From assembly GCF_015602705.1 (NCBI RefSeq), contig NZ_CP059081.1:2117702-2181701 (forward strand): a stretch of DNA of 64,000 nt, written 5' to 3'. Shown here piece by piece: positions 54,865 through 63,494 of this stretch. The notes below the pieces were generated by a model. It was given only the letters and a program-made list of their open reading frames with translations. It made no database searches and was not told where the DNA came from. How positions within the stretch are numbered: the stretch's first letter is position 1; each line of letters opens with the position of its first letter. Position numbers and translations under genes: made by a program. This stretch comes from Acinetobacter lwoffii (lineage in GTDB: Bacteria; Pseudomonadota; Gammaproteobacteria; Pseudomonadales; Moraxellaceae).

Positions 54865-55584
54865 TTAATTTTCAACAATGATACGTCCATTCAATGACTG
54901 CACCGGGCGGTTGTTCGGATGCCCCATCAATTTGGCAAATTCCGAAATCTGCTTGGCAGAAGCCTGTTGAATATCTTTCAGAATCAGCCAGCGCACCCCT
55001 TCCGAACACGGCGGTGTGGTCAGCGAACCGCTAAAACGGTAATAATCCAGATTCTTAGGCAACATTGCATTCACAGGTTGTGGCGTTTTCAAAACCACTT
55101 TCTCGCCCTGCTTTTTCGGTAAACGGTTCCACATGCGTTTGAGCATCTGGCTTTCTGCACCCTGCTCAAACATCATCCCCACGACAGCCAGCTCACCTTT
55201 GGCATTGGCATGGACAAAATGGATTTCCAGTGGATAGCTTTTGCCTTTAATCAGGTTTTCACTCGGACTATGCAAATGAAACTGCTTCAGTACAAAGGTA
55301 TCGTCATCCAGCTGCAATTCACCACCTTGCGCAAAATCCACCTGAACGGTATGACCTTTATTTTCGATCGCATGAATCATGGTGTTATAGCTGAACTTGA
55401 GCGGTTCCAGTTCTGCTTTCACTGTTCGTTCAATATTGATTGGTGACTGGTTCAGACCATTACAGGCCGAATATTTCTGGCTCAAAGTCGACCATTGTTC
55501 AGGCTGAGTATAATCCCACTCCGCATCTGCCCAGACCGCTGTACTTAAACCCATAACCGTTAAAAGCGTGAATATTCTTTTCAC
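54865..55584 (-). CDS. Alpha-class carbonic anhydrase, periplasmic
   Basis: 239 residues from a GTG at 55584, preceded by AAGGGATG; an upstream GTG in frame lacks a ribosome site. A signal peptide (about 1-19, ending VWA) exports the enzyme. Zinc ligands are His103, His105 (QFHLHSPSE) and His122 (EIHFVHAN). The family block SLTTPPCSEGVRW (about 185-197) and Cys41/Cys191-type disulfide partners are present. It hydrates CO2 in the periplasm, complementing the cytoplasmic beta-class enzyme at 25.5 kb. Confidence 0.94.
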   Translation of the reverse strand: MKRIFTLLTVMGLSTAVWADAEWDYTQPEQWSTLSQKYSACNGLNQSPINIERTVKAELEPLKFSYNTMIHAIENKGHTVQVDFAQGGELQLDDDTFVLKQFHLHSPSENLIKGKSYPLEIHFVHANAKGELAVVGMMFEQGAESQMLKRMWNRLPKKQGEKVVLKTPQPVNAMLPKNLDYYRFSGSLTTPPCSEGVRWLILKDIQQASAKQISEFAKLMGHPNNRPVQSLNGRIIVEN

Positions 55585-56037
55585 AATACATCCCTTGTTG
55601 GAAGTCAAAATCACAATTTCTAATTTAAAAACAGTTTATTAAAGTAGTGTAATCACTCTATTTTTCAGGCCACAAACTACAGATTTTTATAAAGATGAAG
55701 TGATTTGCTTACAAATTTCTAAATACTCCTAATTATTCAAAACACATTATTCAGAATATATATTGATAAATTTCAAATGGATAATACTTTTATAGATTTA
55801 AAAATAGACAGTAGAGAATGTGATCTTCTTCAAATTTAATCTGCTGATTTTTTATGCATTATTTACATGAAATCTCTATCTTATTTTCAATAGATCAAAT
55901 AGCTAGATTTTTAAGTTCAAGCTTCTTTTTTAAATAGAATCTACCTTTATTCATAAACTTACATAAACACAGCAGCAAATAAAATACCGATATTGCTAGA
56001 CTCGAGCCAAAGAGAAAAATGAGGATAAAGAATTTAA
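55585..56037 (+). other. 453-bp AT-rich divergent intergenic region
   Basis: Separates the alpha-carbonic anhydrase (-) from the YetF-type gene (+). It is very AT-rich with no hairpin, repeat family member or credible short gene. Promoters for both neighbours are presumably inside but too many AT-rich candidates exist to choose. Confidence 0.4.
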
Positions 56038-56715
56038 ATGGACTGGGCGACCATATTTATAAATGACACCACCTGGGAGTTTACCGCAGAAATTTTGCTG
56101 CGTTGTGCCCTGATGTACACGATGATTATCCTGTTTTTGCGTCTGACCGGAAAACGTGGGGTACGTCAACTTTCTATCTTCGAAGTCGCTATCATTTTGA
56201 GCTTGGGCTCGATTGCCGGCGACCCGATGTTTACTGAAGATATTCCCCTGATTCAGGCAGTTCTGGTGATGTCGGTGATTATTATCATGTACCGCCTGAC
56301 CACCTGGCTCATGATGAAATATCAGTGGTTTGAAGACCTACTGGAAGGTAAACCGATTTATATCGTAGAAGATGGCGTGCTGGTCGTTGAAGAAATTAAA
56401 AAAGGTAAGATGTCACATGATGAATTCTTTGCCGAAATGCGCCAGCAAGGCGTAGAGCATCTGGGTCAGGTACGCACCGGTTTACTGGAAACTGACGGTA
56501 AGTTCAGTATCCTGTTCTTCAAATCGGATGAGGTTCGGCCTGGGCTGCCACTTTTCCCTAAAACCTGTTCTATAGTCCAACAGGTCAAGGCTGGGCAATT
56601 ATATGCCTGCATTTACTGTGGACAGGTACAAACCCTTTCGCATGCCAACCAGCAATGTCCGCGCTGTGATTCTTCGCAATGGGCCGAAACGATTGACTGT
56701 TTAAGAATAACTTAA
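56038..56715 (+). CDS. DUF421 (YetF-type) membrane protein with C-terminal zinc ribbon
   Basis: 225 residues. Three N-terminal membrane helices (about 15-38, 48-60, 66-90) are followed by the cytoplasmic DUF421 domain, with LRLTGKRGVRQLSIFE and LEGKPIYIVEDGVL typical of YetF and relatives. Residues about 189-210 form a zinc ribbon, CIYCG and CPRCD, an extra module absent from short YetF proteins. The family is linked to membrane or spore physiology in Bacilli; the role here is unknown. Its TAA overlaps the stop of the convergent HAD gene by four bases. Confidence 0.88.
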   Translation: MDWATIFINDTTWEFTAEILLRCALMYTMIILFLRLTGKRGVRQLSIFEVAIILSLGSIAGDPMFTEDIPLIQAVLVMSVIIIMYRLTTWLMMKYQWFEDLLEGKPIYIVEDGVLVVEEIKKGKMSHDEFFAEMRQQGVEHLGQVRTGLLETDGKFSILFFKSDEVRPGLPLFPKTCSIVQQVKAGQLYACIYCGQVQTLSHANQQCPRCDSSQWAETIDCLRIT

Positions 56716-57413
56716 GTCTGATTCAGTAACTGCAAATGCGCAAAAATTTCCGGCAGTTGCTGAATTTTATATCGGATATGTTCGGCATCGGCATGAAAGC
56801 CTTGCATCCATAATGCATGCATTCCGGCCTCTGTAGCTCCTTGTACATCATTAATGGGATGGTCGCCAATATACAGGCACTGTGCAGGCTGCACGCCTAG
56901 ACGCTCTGCCGTGATCTGGAATATTTCCGGCTGTGGTTTGTTAAAACCCACCAACCCCGAACTGATGATCTCATCAAAATAAGTTTCAATACCCAAACCC
57001 CGAATCGTATTTAAACGGGTGTCATGTCCGCCATTGGAAACAATGGCCAGCTGATAACCCTCATCTTTCAGCTGCGTTAATACTTGCTCTGCTGCCGGCA
57101 TTTCTACGGCGAAACGGCCAAACTGGCTAAACCAGAATTGGGCCAGTTCATCTATGGTTGGGGGATTTAACCAAGACAGTTCCTGCAACAACGCATAAGC
57201 AGCCGAAGCCCCGATACTACCATGCGTCAGCAATTCCTTTTTAGGATAACCGCCATTATCGATGCGTCTTACAATCTCGATAATTTTGTCAGACTCGACC
57301 TGTTTCAATGTTGGCGCATAATATTCTGCCAGATAACGGCTATAGGCTTGTGTCGTCAGATCACGATGGGTCAAGGTATTGTCGAGGTCAAATAAAACGG
57401 CTTGAATAGGCAT
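56712..57413 (-). CDS. HAD superfamily hydrolase (phosphatase-like)
   Basis: 233 residues from the ATG at 57413; a TTG three codons earlier is possible. HAD motif I is LFDLDNTLT (nucleophile Asp9, acid Asp11), motif II LAIVSNGGHD, motif III Lys in GFNKPQPEIF, motif IV LYIGDHPINDVQGA. The alpha-helical cap between motifs I and II (about 18-95) places it with YjjG/YigB-type nucleotidases and small-molecule phosphatases. The substrate is not determined. The stop overlaps that of the convergent DUF421 gene. Confidence 0.9.
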   Translation of the reverse strand: MPIQAVLFDLDNTLTHRDLTTQAYSRYLAEYYAPTLKQVESDKIIEIVRRIDNGGYPKKELLTHGSIGASAAYALLQELSWLNPPTIDELAQFWFSQFGRFAVEMPAAEQVLTQLKDEGYQLAIVSNGGHDTRLNTIRGLGIETYFDEIISSGLVGFNKPQPEIFQITAERLGVQPAQCLYIGDHPINDVQGATEAGMHALWMQGFHADAEHIRYKIQQLPEIFAHLQLLNQT

Positions 57414-57510
57414 AATTTTCAAAACGAAATGCTGAAACTTTCAATCATGTTAACAGCCCTACACTTGTTAGATCAGACATAAAATTGCTAAGTTTTGTTG
57501 TTTTAAGCAT

Positions 57511-57540
57511 AAAAAAAGCGATGCCAAAGCACCGCCTTTT
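57511..57540 (-). terminator. Terminator of the porin gene
   Basis: On the minus strand GCGGTGC / GCATCGC (one G-T pair) with loop TTTG and seven Ts, about 20 bases past the porin stop. Confidence 0.82.
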
Positions 57541-57560
57541 CTTAGCTTACAAAGTCTAAA

Positions 57561-58715
57561 TTAGAATTTGTATTCAACACCTGTACCAACAACTGGCTGT
57601 TTAGTTTCAGCTGAACCTTGTTCAAGTGTTAAAAGACCCGTGTAACCGTATGCTTTTACTTGTTTAGAGAATGCATAGTCTGCACCCACAAGAATTTGTT
57701 GGGCTTCAAAATCTGCAACATTGGCTTTTGTAAAGCTTGTAGAGTTTTGACTATATTGGCCTTTTACTGTCCACTTATCAGCATTTGGTAATTTATATTC
57801 TGCTCCAATTAGCCAGCCTTGTGCATCATCAATATCATTACCATTTACAGCAATACCATTACTTGCCACTGAAGTTGCATTTGAATTACCTTCAACCTCT
57901 GCAAGATCAGATGTTTGGAATAACGCCTTAATGGCTAAGTTATCATTTACATTTACTCGGCCAATCGCACGAATTGTATCAGCAGCAGCTAACAAAGCTT
58001 TTGCTGTACCAATTTCACCATTTTGTGTGTTTAAGATACCTACACCAGCAAAGTTGGATGGAATCGCTTTATCATAACCAAGACCTAAAACAACTGCTTT
58101 GCTGTCATATACTAAAGATGCTGACCATGCATCACCTAAGCCACGGCCTGCAACTTTAGCACCGCCTTTAGAAGAGCTAATACCACCGGCTTCACCTGTA
58201 GCTAATAGTGCAGTTGCTTTTAGTTTACCTTCACCGACTGCAAAGCCAGGAGCTTCATAGACGACAACATTATCGATACGGTTTTCACCGGTAAAGATAC
58301 CTGCCATATCCGCTTTATTTGCAACATAGTTATTGAAAGTATCAACTACTGAAGAAAGCTGTTTTACAGGCGTATCGATTTTACCTAGTTTTACTGTACC
58401 TAACTTTTCATCTTTAAGACCGACTAAAAGATTACGCGGTACAAATGTATCTGTACTTCCACCATTGTCTACATAGAAGGTAAATTCAGCTTGATAAAGC
58501 CCACTTAAACGGTCAGTAAGTTTCTCCTCACCTTTTAAACCCAAGAATGAATTATTAGTATTCAGTTCAATAACATCGCGATCAGACACAGGTGAAGCAT
58601 TGTCTTCAGGTAAATAATCAACTGTGGCATCAATCTCACCATAAAAAGTTGGTGCTGCAAAAGTTGTCCCCGCCAAAAGGCTGAATGCAATTGCTGTTGC
58701 TAACTTAGTTTTCAT
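57561..58715 (-). CDS. Outer-membrane porin, Gram-negative general porin family
   Basis: 384 residues from the ATG at 58715, preceded by AAGGA; the frame extends 13 codons upstream without support. The signal peptide MKTKLATAIAFSLLAGTTFA is followed by APTFYGEIDATVDY, the usual first strand of beta- and gammaproteobacterial porins. Alternating hydrophobic/polar strands with Gly/Asn-rich turns continue to the C-terminal VVGTGVEYKF, whose terminal Phe is the BAM insertion signal. It is expected to form a 16-strand trimeric diffusion pore. Its specificity is unknown. Confidence 0.9.
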   Translation of the reverse strand: MKTKLATAIAFSLLAGTTFAAPTFYGEIDATVDYLPEDNASPVSDRDVIELNTNNSFLGLKGEEKLTDRLSGLYQAEFTFYVDNGGSTDTFVPRNLLVGLKDEKLGTVKLGKIDTPVKQLSSVVDTFNNYVANKADMAGIFTGENRIDNVVVYEAPGFAVGEGKLKATALLATGEAGGISSSKGGAKVAGRGLGDAWSASLVYDSKAVVLGLGYDKAIPSNFAGVGILNTQNGEIGTAKALLAAADTIRAIGRVNVNDNLAIKALFQTSDLAEVEGNSNATSVASNGIAVNGNDIDDAQGWLIGAEYKLPNADKWTVKGQYSQNSTSFTKANVADFEAQQILVGADYAFSKQVKAYGYTGLLTLEQGSAETKQPVVGTGVEYKF

Positions 58716-58851
58716 CAAAAATATCCTTAATTTATTTTGTAACAAATAATACACACGGCGCTTATATTACAAAATTATTAAATTAATATTTATATATTCT
58801 ATTTAGTACTTTAGGCTAACATTTAACCAAATAGTTGATTATTTAGAAATT

Positions 58852-60090
58852 TTATACTTTTTCTGCAACTTTCATCCATCGGAAAATTGGAATTAGACTG
58901 AAAATTGCCACGATCACGATCAGATTCAGATAATTTTGATAGCCTAAAGCATCTCCAAAAATGCCACTCAGGCTATAAAGTCCCCCACTCACCGTGGCGA
59001 TCAGAGCAACCTGAAAGGTAAAATCTGTCCCTGCCAGATGCTTACGGCTGTATTGCATGACCAAGGTCAACATGACCACCAAAAGCATGGCTGAGACCAT
59101 GTCTTCGGCCGCATTGATCAGATAAATGATCCAATTTTCTACTTTGTTTTGAGCTTCATACTGGCCAGCCAGCCAGGCATAAGCTATTAAGCTTAATATT
59201 TTTAGAATTGAGAAAACGATCAAACTCGAGCTGCGCGACCAGTATTTCAGGCACCAGCCAGCCAATCCGGCCCCAATCAAGGCAGCCAACGCTCCCAGCA
59301 TGGTGACATAGAGACCAATCTGGCTAAAGCTCAGTCCGAGATCTACCATTAAAGGTTTTAACAAAGGCCCAGATAAACCATCAGTGATTTTAAAGGTCAG
59401 TAAGACCAGAAGCCACCTCGCCAAGCTTAAATCTGACCAGAAGTATTGAAAATAGGTTTTTATATTGCTGAGTGCAGGTCCTTTATCAGCTGGCGTGATA
59501 ATTTTTGAATGCTGAGGTTCTCTAAAAAATAAAATGGGTAAAGTATTAAGAAAGACCAGAGCCGCCAATAATAAAAAGGTGCTTTGCCATTTTAAAATAT
59601 CCAAAAGCCATAATATGGCCCCACCTCCAACAATAAATCCCAGTCGTGAACCGATGACCTGAAAGGTATTACCCCAATGTTGCTGTTCATTTTTCAGAAT
59701 ATTGACCGCCAGTGCATCAGTCGCAATATCCTGCGTGGCCCCGATCCCATTCATTAGCAAAAGCGTGATAAAAAACAGCAGTAAATACAGCGGCTGATTC
59801 AAGGCCTGAATCGGTAGAAACGAGAGCCCAATCAATACAGCAACTGACAGCCATTGCAAGGGAATAATCCAGCTACGGTAATGGCCTTGGGATTTCTTCC
59901 CATAACGATCGACCCAAGGTGCCCAGAATATTTTAATCGACCAAGGCAGCATTAACAGGCCAAAGCCCCCGATATGCGCCAGTGATACCCCTTCAGCCCG
60001 TAAAATGACCGGCAAGGCATGCGTCATAAATCCGACCGGAAGCCCCTGTGCCCAATACAGCGAAAATAGTAAGATATAGGTATTCCGCAT
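58852..60090 (-). CDS. MFS transporter, AmpG-like
   Basis: 412 residues from the ATG at 60090 (MRNTYILLFSLYWAQGLPVGF), which fits the first helix of AmpG-type carriers; open sequence extends further upstream but would overlap the divergent acyltransferase start. About 12 membrane helices are present. The loop 2-3 motif WAPWVDRYGKKSQGHYRSWI and the pattern NGIGATQDIATDALAV are shared with AmpG-type muropeptide permeases and the related acetyl-CoA transporter-like group. The substrate cannot be read with certainty. A ribosome-like AAGGA lies 12 bases upstream, a longer spacing than ideal. Confidence 0.82.
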   Translation of the reverse strand: MRNTYILLFSLYWAQGLPVGFMTHALPVILRAEGVSLAHIGGFGLLMLPWSIKIFWAPWVDRYGKKSQGHYRSWIIPLQWLSVAVLIGLSFLPIQALNQPLYLLLFFITLLLMNGIGATQDIATDALAVNILKNEQQHWGNTFQVIGSRLGFIVGGGAILWLLDILKWQSTFLLLAALVFLNTLPILFFREPQHSKIITPADKGPALSNIKTYFQYFWSDLSLARWLLVLLTFKITDGLSGPLLKPLMVDLGLSFSQIGLYVTMLGALAALIGAGLAGWCLKYWSRSSSLIVFSILKILSLIAYAWLAGQYEAQNKVENWIIYLINAAEDMVSAMLLVVMLTLVMQYSRKHLAGTDFTFQVALIATVSGGLYSLSGIFGDALGYQNYLNLIVIVAIFSLIPIFRWMKVAEKV

Positions 60091-60227
60091 ATTTAGGCCA
60101 AGTCCTTCAGTTGAAAATGCATCACCAGCATTTAAGATGCTATACATTTTGCCAATGATCCGGATTTTACAAAAGTCTAATATGATCAAAAATAAAGAAA
60201 AATTCGTTTCAGGAAGAGACATAAGCA

Positions 60228-60857
60228 ATGGCCCAGACACGTTTCCCCCAACTCCCGCCGCATGTACCAGCCCGCGGCAGCAAGCTGAGCCGGACTTTTT
60301 TCAGGCAGCTTTTTTTGGGCCAAGGCTGGCGTCTGGAAGGTGAATTTCCAGACTTACCTAAAGCAGTCGCGATTATTTCTCCGCATACTTCAAATATTGA
60401 TGCCTGGCTGGGTTTTAATGCGCTGCTTGGTCTCGGTATTCAGATTACGATTTTTGGTAAAGACAGCCTGTTTCGCACACCACTAAAACCGGTTCTGGAA
60501 TGGATTGGCGTCGTTCCGGTCGTCCGAGATAGTCCACAAGGTCATACCCGACAAATTGTCGAGATTATTGAAAAATCAGAACAGATCTGGGTCGGTATGG
60601 CACCGGAAGGTTCACGTAAGGCACCGGATAAAATTCGCAGCGGTTTTTATCCTATTGCCAGAGCAGCCCATTTGCCGATTGTGATGTTTTCCTTTGATTA
60701 TGATATCAAGACCATTCATATCCTGGGCGTATACCATCTGACCGGTGATTATGAATACGACCTGGAACAGATTTATCAGCATTATCAAGGTAAATTCTCG
60801 GCCAAAAATCCGGACTGGGTGGCCAAGCCGTTACAAAAGCTTTTGAAAAAAGACTAG
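60228..60857 (+). CDS. PlsC-family acyltransferase
   Basis: 209 residues. The lysophosphatidate acyltransferase motif HTSNIDAW gives the HX4D catalytic pair (His53, Asp58). The substrate motif MAPEGSRKAPDKIRSGFY (about 120-137) contains the EGSR variant of the second block. No long N-terminal membrane helix is seen, so the protein is probably peripheral at the inner membrane. It likely acylates a phospholipid or related hydroxyl acceptor, but the exact acceptor is unknown. The gene is divergent from the MFS carrier and 63 bases before the patatin lipoprotein gene. Confidence 0.88.
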   Translation: MAQTRFPQLPPHVPARGSKLSRTFFRQLFLGQGWRLEGEFPDLPKAVAIISPHTSNIDAWLGFNALLGLGIQITIFGKDSLFRTPLKPVLEWIGVVPVVRDSPQGHTRQIVEIIEKSEQIWVGMAPEGSRKAPDKIRSGFYPIARAAHLPIVMFSFDYDIKTIHILGVYHLTGDYEYDLEQIYQHYQGKFSAKNPDWVAKPLQKLLKKD

Positions 60858-60920
60858 GCAAATACGCCTTTTTTTGATGTGATAGCCTGAATTTTGTTGA
60901 TTTAATCACCAGTTTTTATA

Positions 60921-61838
60921 ATGAAATTAGCTCGTTATGCCTTAATTGGCTGCCTTGGTTTCAGTCTTGCAGCCTGTGACAAAGCCACTAAAACACCTAC
61001 GCCTGCCACGCCATTAAAAGCCCGTGAACCTGTCGTCGCCATTGCCCTCGGTGGCGGCGGTGCCAAAGGTTTTGCCCATATTGGCGTCATTAAAGTGCTC
61101 GAATCACACGGCATCAAACCGAAAATCGTCACCGGTACCAGTGCCGGTAGTTTTGTCGGTAGCCTGTATGCCAGTGGCAAATCGCCTTATCAGTTACAGC
61201 AGATTGCCCTGAATTTTAAAGAATCTGATATCCGTGATTTAACCTTAAACCGGCAAGGGATTATTGCCGGACAAAAATTGCAGGATTTCGTCAATAAGAA
61301 TGTGGCGAACAAACCAATTGAACAATTCCCGATTCGCTTTGCTGCTGTTGCCACTCGTCTGGACAATGGCCGTAAAGCTGACTTTATTAAAGGCAATGCC
61401 GGACAGGCGGTCCGAGCGTCTTGCAGTATTCCGAATGTGTTTGTGCCTGCCGTGATTGGTGGAAGCAAATATGTCGATGGCGGTCTGGTCAGTCCGATTC
61501 CGGTCAAGACCGCCAAAGATATGGGAGCAGACATTGTGATTGCCGTGGATATTTCTGCCCGTCCGGATGGTAATAAGGCTCTAAATATGTGGGGCGTACT
61601 GGATCAGACCCTGAATATTATGGGACAGCAAAGCATTAATGAAGAGTTGAGTCAGGCCACTGTGGTGATTCAGCCCAAAGTCGGTCATATCGGTACTTTA
61701 GACCTGAAAGCCAGCAATGCCACCATTCTGGAAGGTGAAAAGGCCGCTCAGCTGAAAATCCGTACTATTGAAAAAGCCATTAGCAACTTTAAGCAGTCTC
61801 CCGCGGCATTTAAACCGCCACGTCAGGCAAAATTTTGA
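60921..61838 (+). CDS. Patatin-like phospholipase, lipoprotein
   Basis: 305 residues. A lipoprotein signal ends with lipobox LAAC (Cys19). The patatin domain has the oxyanion loop LGGGGAKGFAHIG (about 43-55), nucleophile motif GTSAG with Ser74, and the dyad Asp in YVDGGLVSPIPV (about 186). The protein resembles RssA/NTE-type serine hydrolases but is membrane-anchored and periplasm-facing, so it probably acts on phospholipids of the envelope. The neighbouring acyltransferase on the same strand suggests a shared role in membrane lipid turnover, though that is inference. Confidence 0.9.
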   Translation: MKLARYALIGCLGFSLAACDKATKTPTPATPLKAREPVVAIALGGGGAKGFAHIGVIKVLESHGIKPKIVTGTSAGSFVGSLYASGKSPYQLQQIALNFKESDIRDLTLNRQGIIAGQKLQDFVNKNVANKPIEQFPIRFAAVATRLDNGRKADFIKGNAGQAVRASCSIPNVFVPAVIGGSKYVDGGLVSPIPVKTAKDMGADIVIAVDISARPDGNKALNMWGVLDQTLNIMGQQSINEELSQATVVIQPKVGHIGTLDLKASNATILEGEKAAQLKIRTIEKAISNFKQSPAAFKPPRQAKF

Positions 61839-61940
61839 TGTATGAATTTTTTATATTCATCTGCGGCCGCATCTGCTACATTGAAGATCAATCATATAAA
61901 GATGATGATTAATTAAATACTTAGCGATATAGGTCACGAT

Positions 61941-62414
61941 ATGGAATTAGTTCTTGAACCTTGGCACTGGTTTGTATTAGGCATTCTTCTGATTCTGTCT
62001 GAATTACTGCTGCCCGCATTTGCTGCCCTGTGGTTCGGGATCGGTGCCATCATGGTTGGCGTCCTGTACTGGATGTTCCCGATGATGGGACTGACGACCC
62101 AGCTCCTGACCTGGATCATACTTTCTGTACTGTGTACGCTGCTCTGGTTCAAGTTTATCAAACCGCTTTCCATTGACAAGACCAAAGCCGGTCTGTCGCG
62201 TGAGGCGACCATTGGTCAAGTGGGCATGGTGATTCAGATCAATCTGGATCATGGGCAAATCCGGGTGCGCTTTCCGATGCCAGTTTTAGGTTCGGATGAA
62301 TGGGAATGCCGAACTCTGGACCCAGTTCAGGTCGGAGACCGCGTTCGCGTCGTGGATATTCTGGGTAATGACCTGGTCGTACAACCTTACAGCACGAATT
62401 ATCAAAATCAATAA
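61941..62414 (+). CDS. NfeD family membrane protein
   Basis: 157 residues, short NfeD form without the protease domain. Three or four hydrophobic helices (about 8-75, EPWHWFVLGILLILSELLLP-type start) precede a C-terminal OB-fold domain (about 90-155: GQVGMVIQINLDHGQIRV, VQVGDRVRVVDILGNDLVVQ). NfeD proteins partner with stomatin/prohibitin-like proteins in the membrane. Here the stomatin-type gene follows 12 bases downstream, the expected operon. ATG at 61941 without a strong ribosome site. Confidence 0.92.
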   Translation: MELVLEPWHWFVLGILLILSELLLPAFAALWFGIGAIMVGVLYWMFPMMGLTTQLLTWIILSVLCTLLWFKFIKPLSIDKTKAGLSREATIGQVGMVIQINLDHGQIRVRFPMPVLGSDEWECRTLDPVQVGDRVRVVDILGNDLVVQPYSTNYQNQ

Positions 62415-62426
62415 GGTGAATAAGCT

Positions 62427-63281
62427 ATGTCTGGTGGTTCTATCATTGTTATCGCGTTTCTGGCCTTTGTTGCGATTACCATTTTTAAAGGTGTGCGGAT
62501 TGTGCCGCAAGGCTACAAATGGATCGTACAGCGTCTGGGTAAATACCACACCACCCTAAATCCGGGCCTGAATTTTGTCATTCCTTATGTCGATGAAGTC
62601 GCCTATAAAGTCACAACCAAAGATATCGTTCTGGATATTCCCTCACAGGAAGTGATTACCCGTGATAACGCGGTTCTGCTGATGAATGCAGTGGCCTATA
62701 TCAACCTGACCACACCAGAAAAAGCAGTGTACGGGATTGAAAACTACTCATGGGCAATTCAGAACCTGGTACAGACTTCACTGCGTTCGATTGTCGGTGA
62801 AATGGATCTGGATGATGCGCTATCTTCACGTGACCATATCAAGGCACGCTTGAAATCCAGTATTTCCGATGATATCTCGGACTGGGGAATTACCCTAAAG
62901 ACTGTGGAAATTCAGGATATTAAACCTTCAATTACCATGCAGACTGCGATGGAAGAACAGGCCGCTGCTGAACGCCAGCGTCGTGCAACCGTCACCAAAG
63001 CTGACGGTGAAAAACAGGCCGCAATTCTGGAAGCGGATGGCCGTCTGGAAGCCTCACGTCGTGATGCCGAAGCGCAAGTGGTTCTGGCTGAGTCTTCACA
63101 ACGTGCAATTGACATGGTGACTTCTGCCATTGGTGATAATGAAATTCCGGTCGCCTATTTACTGGGTGAACAGTATATTAAAGCCATGCAGGATATGGCC
63201 AAGTCGCCAAATGCCAAGACCGTGGTCCTTCCAGCCGATGTGTTAAATACGATCCGCGGTGTCATGGGTCGCCCTAACTAA
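62427..63281 (+). CDS. SPFH/Band 7 stomatin-like protein (QmcA type)
   Basis: 284 residues. One N-terminal membrane helix (about 5-21) is followed by the SPFH domain (about 22-190: RIVPQGYKWIVQRLGKYH, VLDIPSQEVITRDNAVL, SIVGEMDLDDALSSRD) and an Ala/Glu-rich coiled-coil (about 175-235: EEQAAAERQRRATVTKADG). Such proteins oligomerise at the inner membrane and organise membrane microdomains or protease complexes. AAGGTGAAT lies before the ATG. It forms an operon with the NfeD gene and ends at a clear terminator. Confidence 0.94.
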   Translation: MSGGSIIVIAFLAFVAITIFKGVRIVPQGYKWIVQRLGKYHTTLNPGLNFVIPYVDEVAYKVTTKDIVLDIPSQEVITRDNAVLLMNAVAYINLTTPEKAVYGIENYSWAIQNLVQTSLRSIVGEMDLDDALSSRDHIKARLKSSISDDISDWGITLKTVEIQDIKPSITMQTAMEEQAAAERQRRATVTKADGEKQAAILEADGRLEASRRDAEAQVVLAESSQRAIDMVTSAIGDNEIPVAYLLGEQYIKAMQDMAKSPNAKTVVLPADVLNTIRGVMGRPN

Positions 63282-63301
63282 TTTATCTTTTGACTTTATA
63301 C

Positions 63302-63330
63302 ATAGGCAGCCCGAGGGTTGCCTATTTTTA
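63302..63330 (+). terminator. Terminator of the NfeD-QmcA operon
   Basis: ATAGGCAGCCC / GGGTTGCCTAT hairpin (one mismatch or G-T pair), loop GAG, followed by TTTTTA. Confidence 0.82.
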
Positions 63331-63494
63331 TTCGCGCAAGAAAATCTCAGCAAAAAATGTGAATTTATGGTTAAATTTCGCGTTTATTTTTGAAATCTAC
63401 TGGATTCGATGTTGCCTGGCTTTCGGATTAAAGCTTTTCGCATCTGTCTTATTCCTTGTTTCGATCTACTGTCCAACTTAAAAATGGATACCGT

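Noticed and set aside
63290..63481. 63-residue open frame between qmcA and putP
   Set aside because: It runs through the qmcA terminator, has no ribosome site and no family resemblance.
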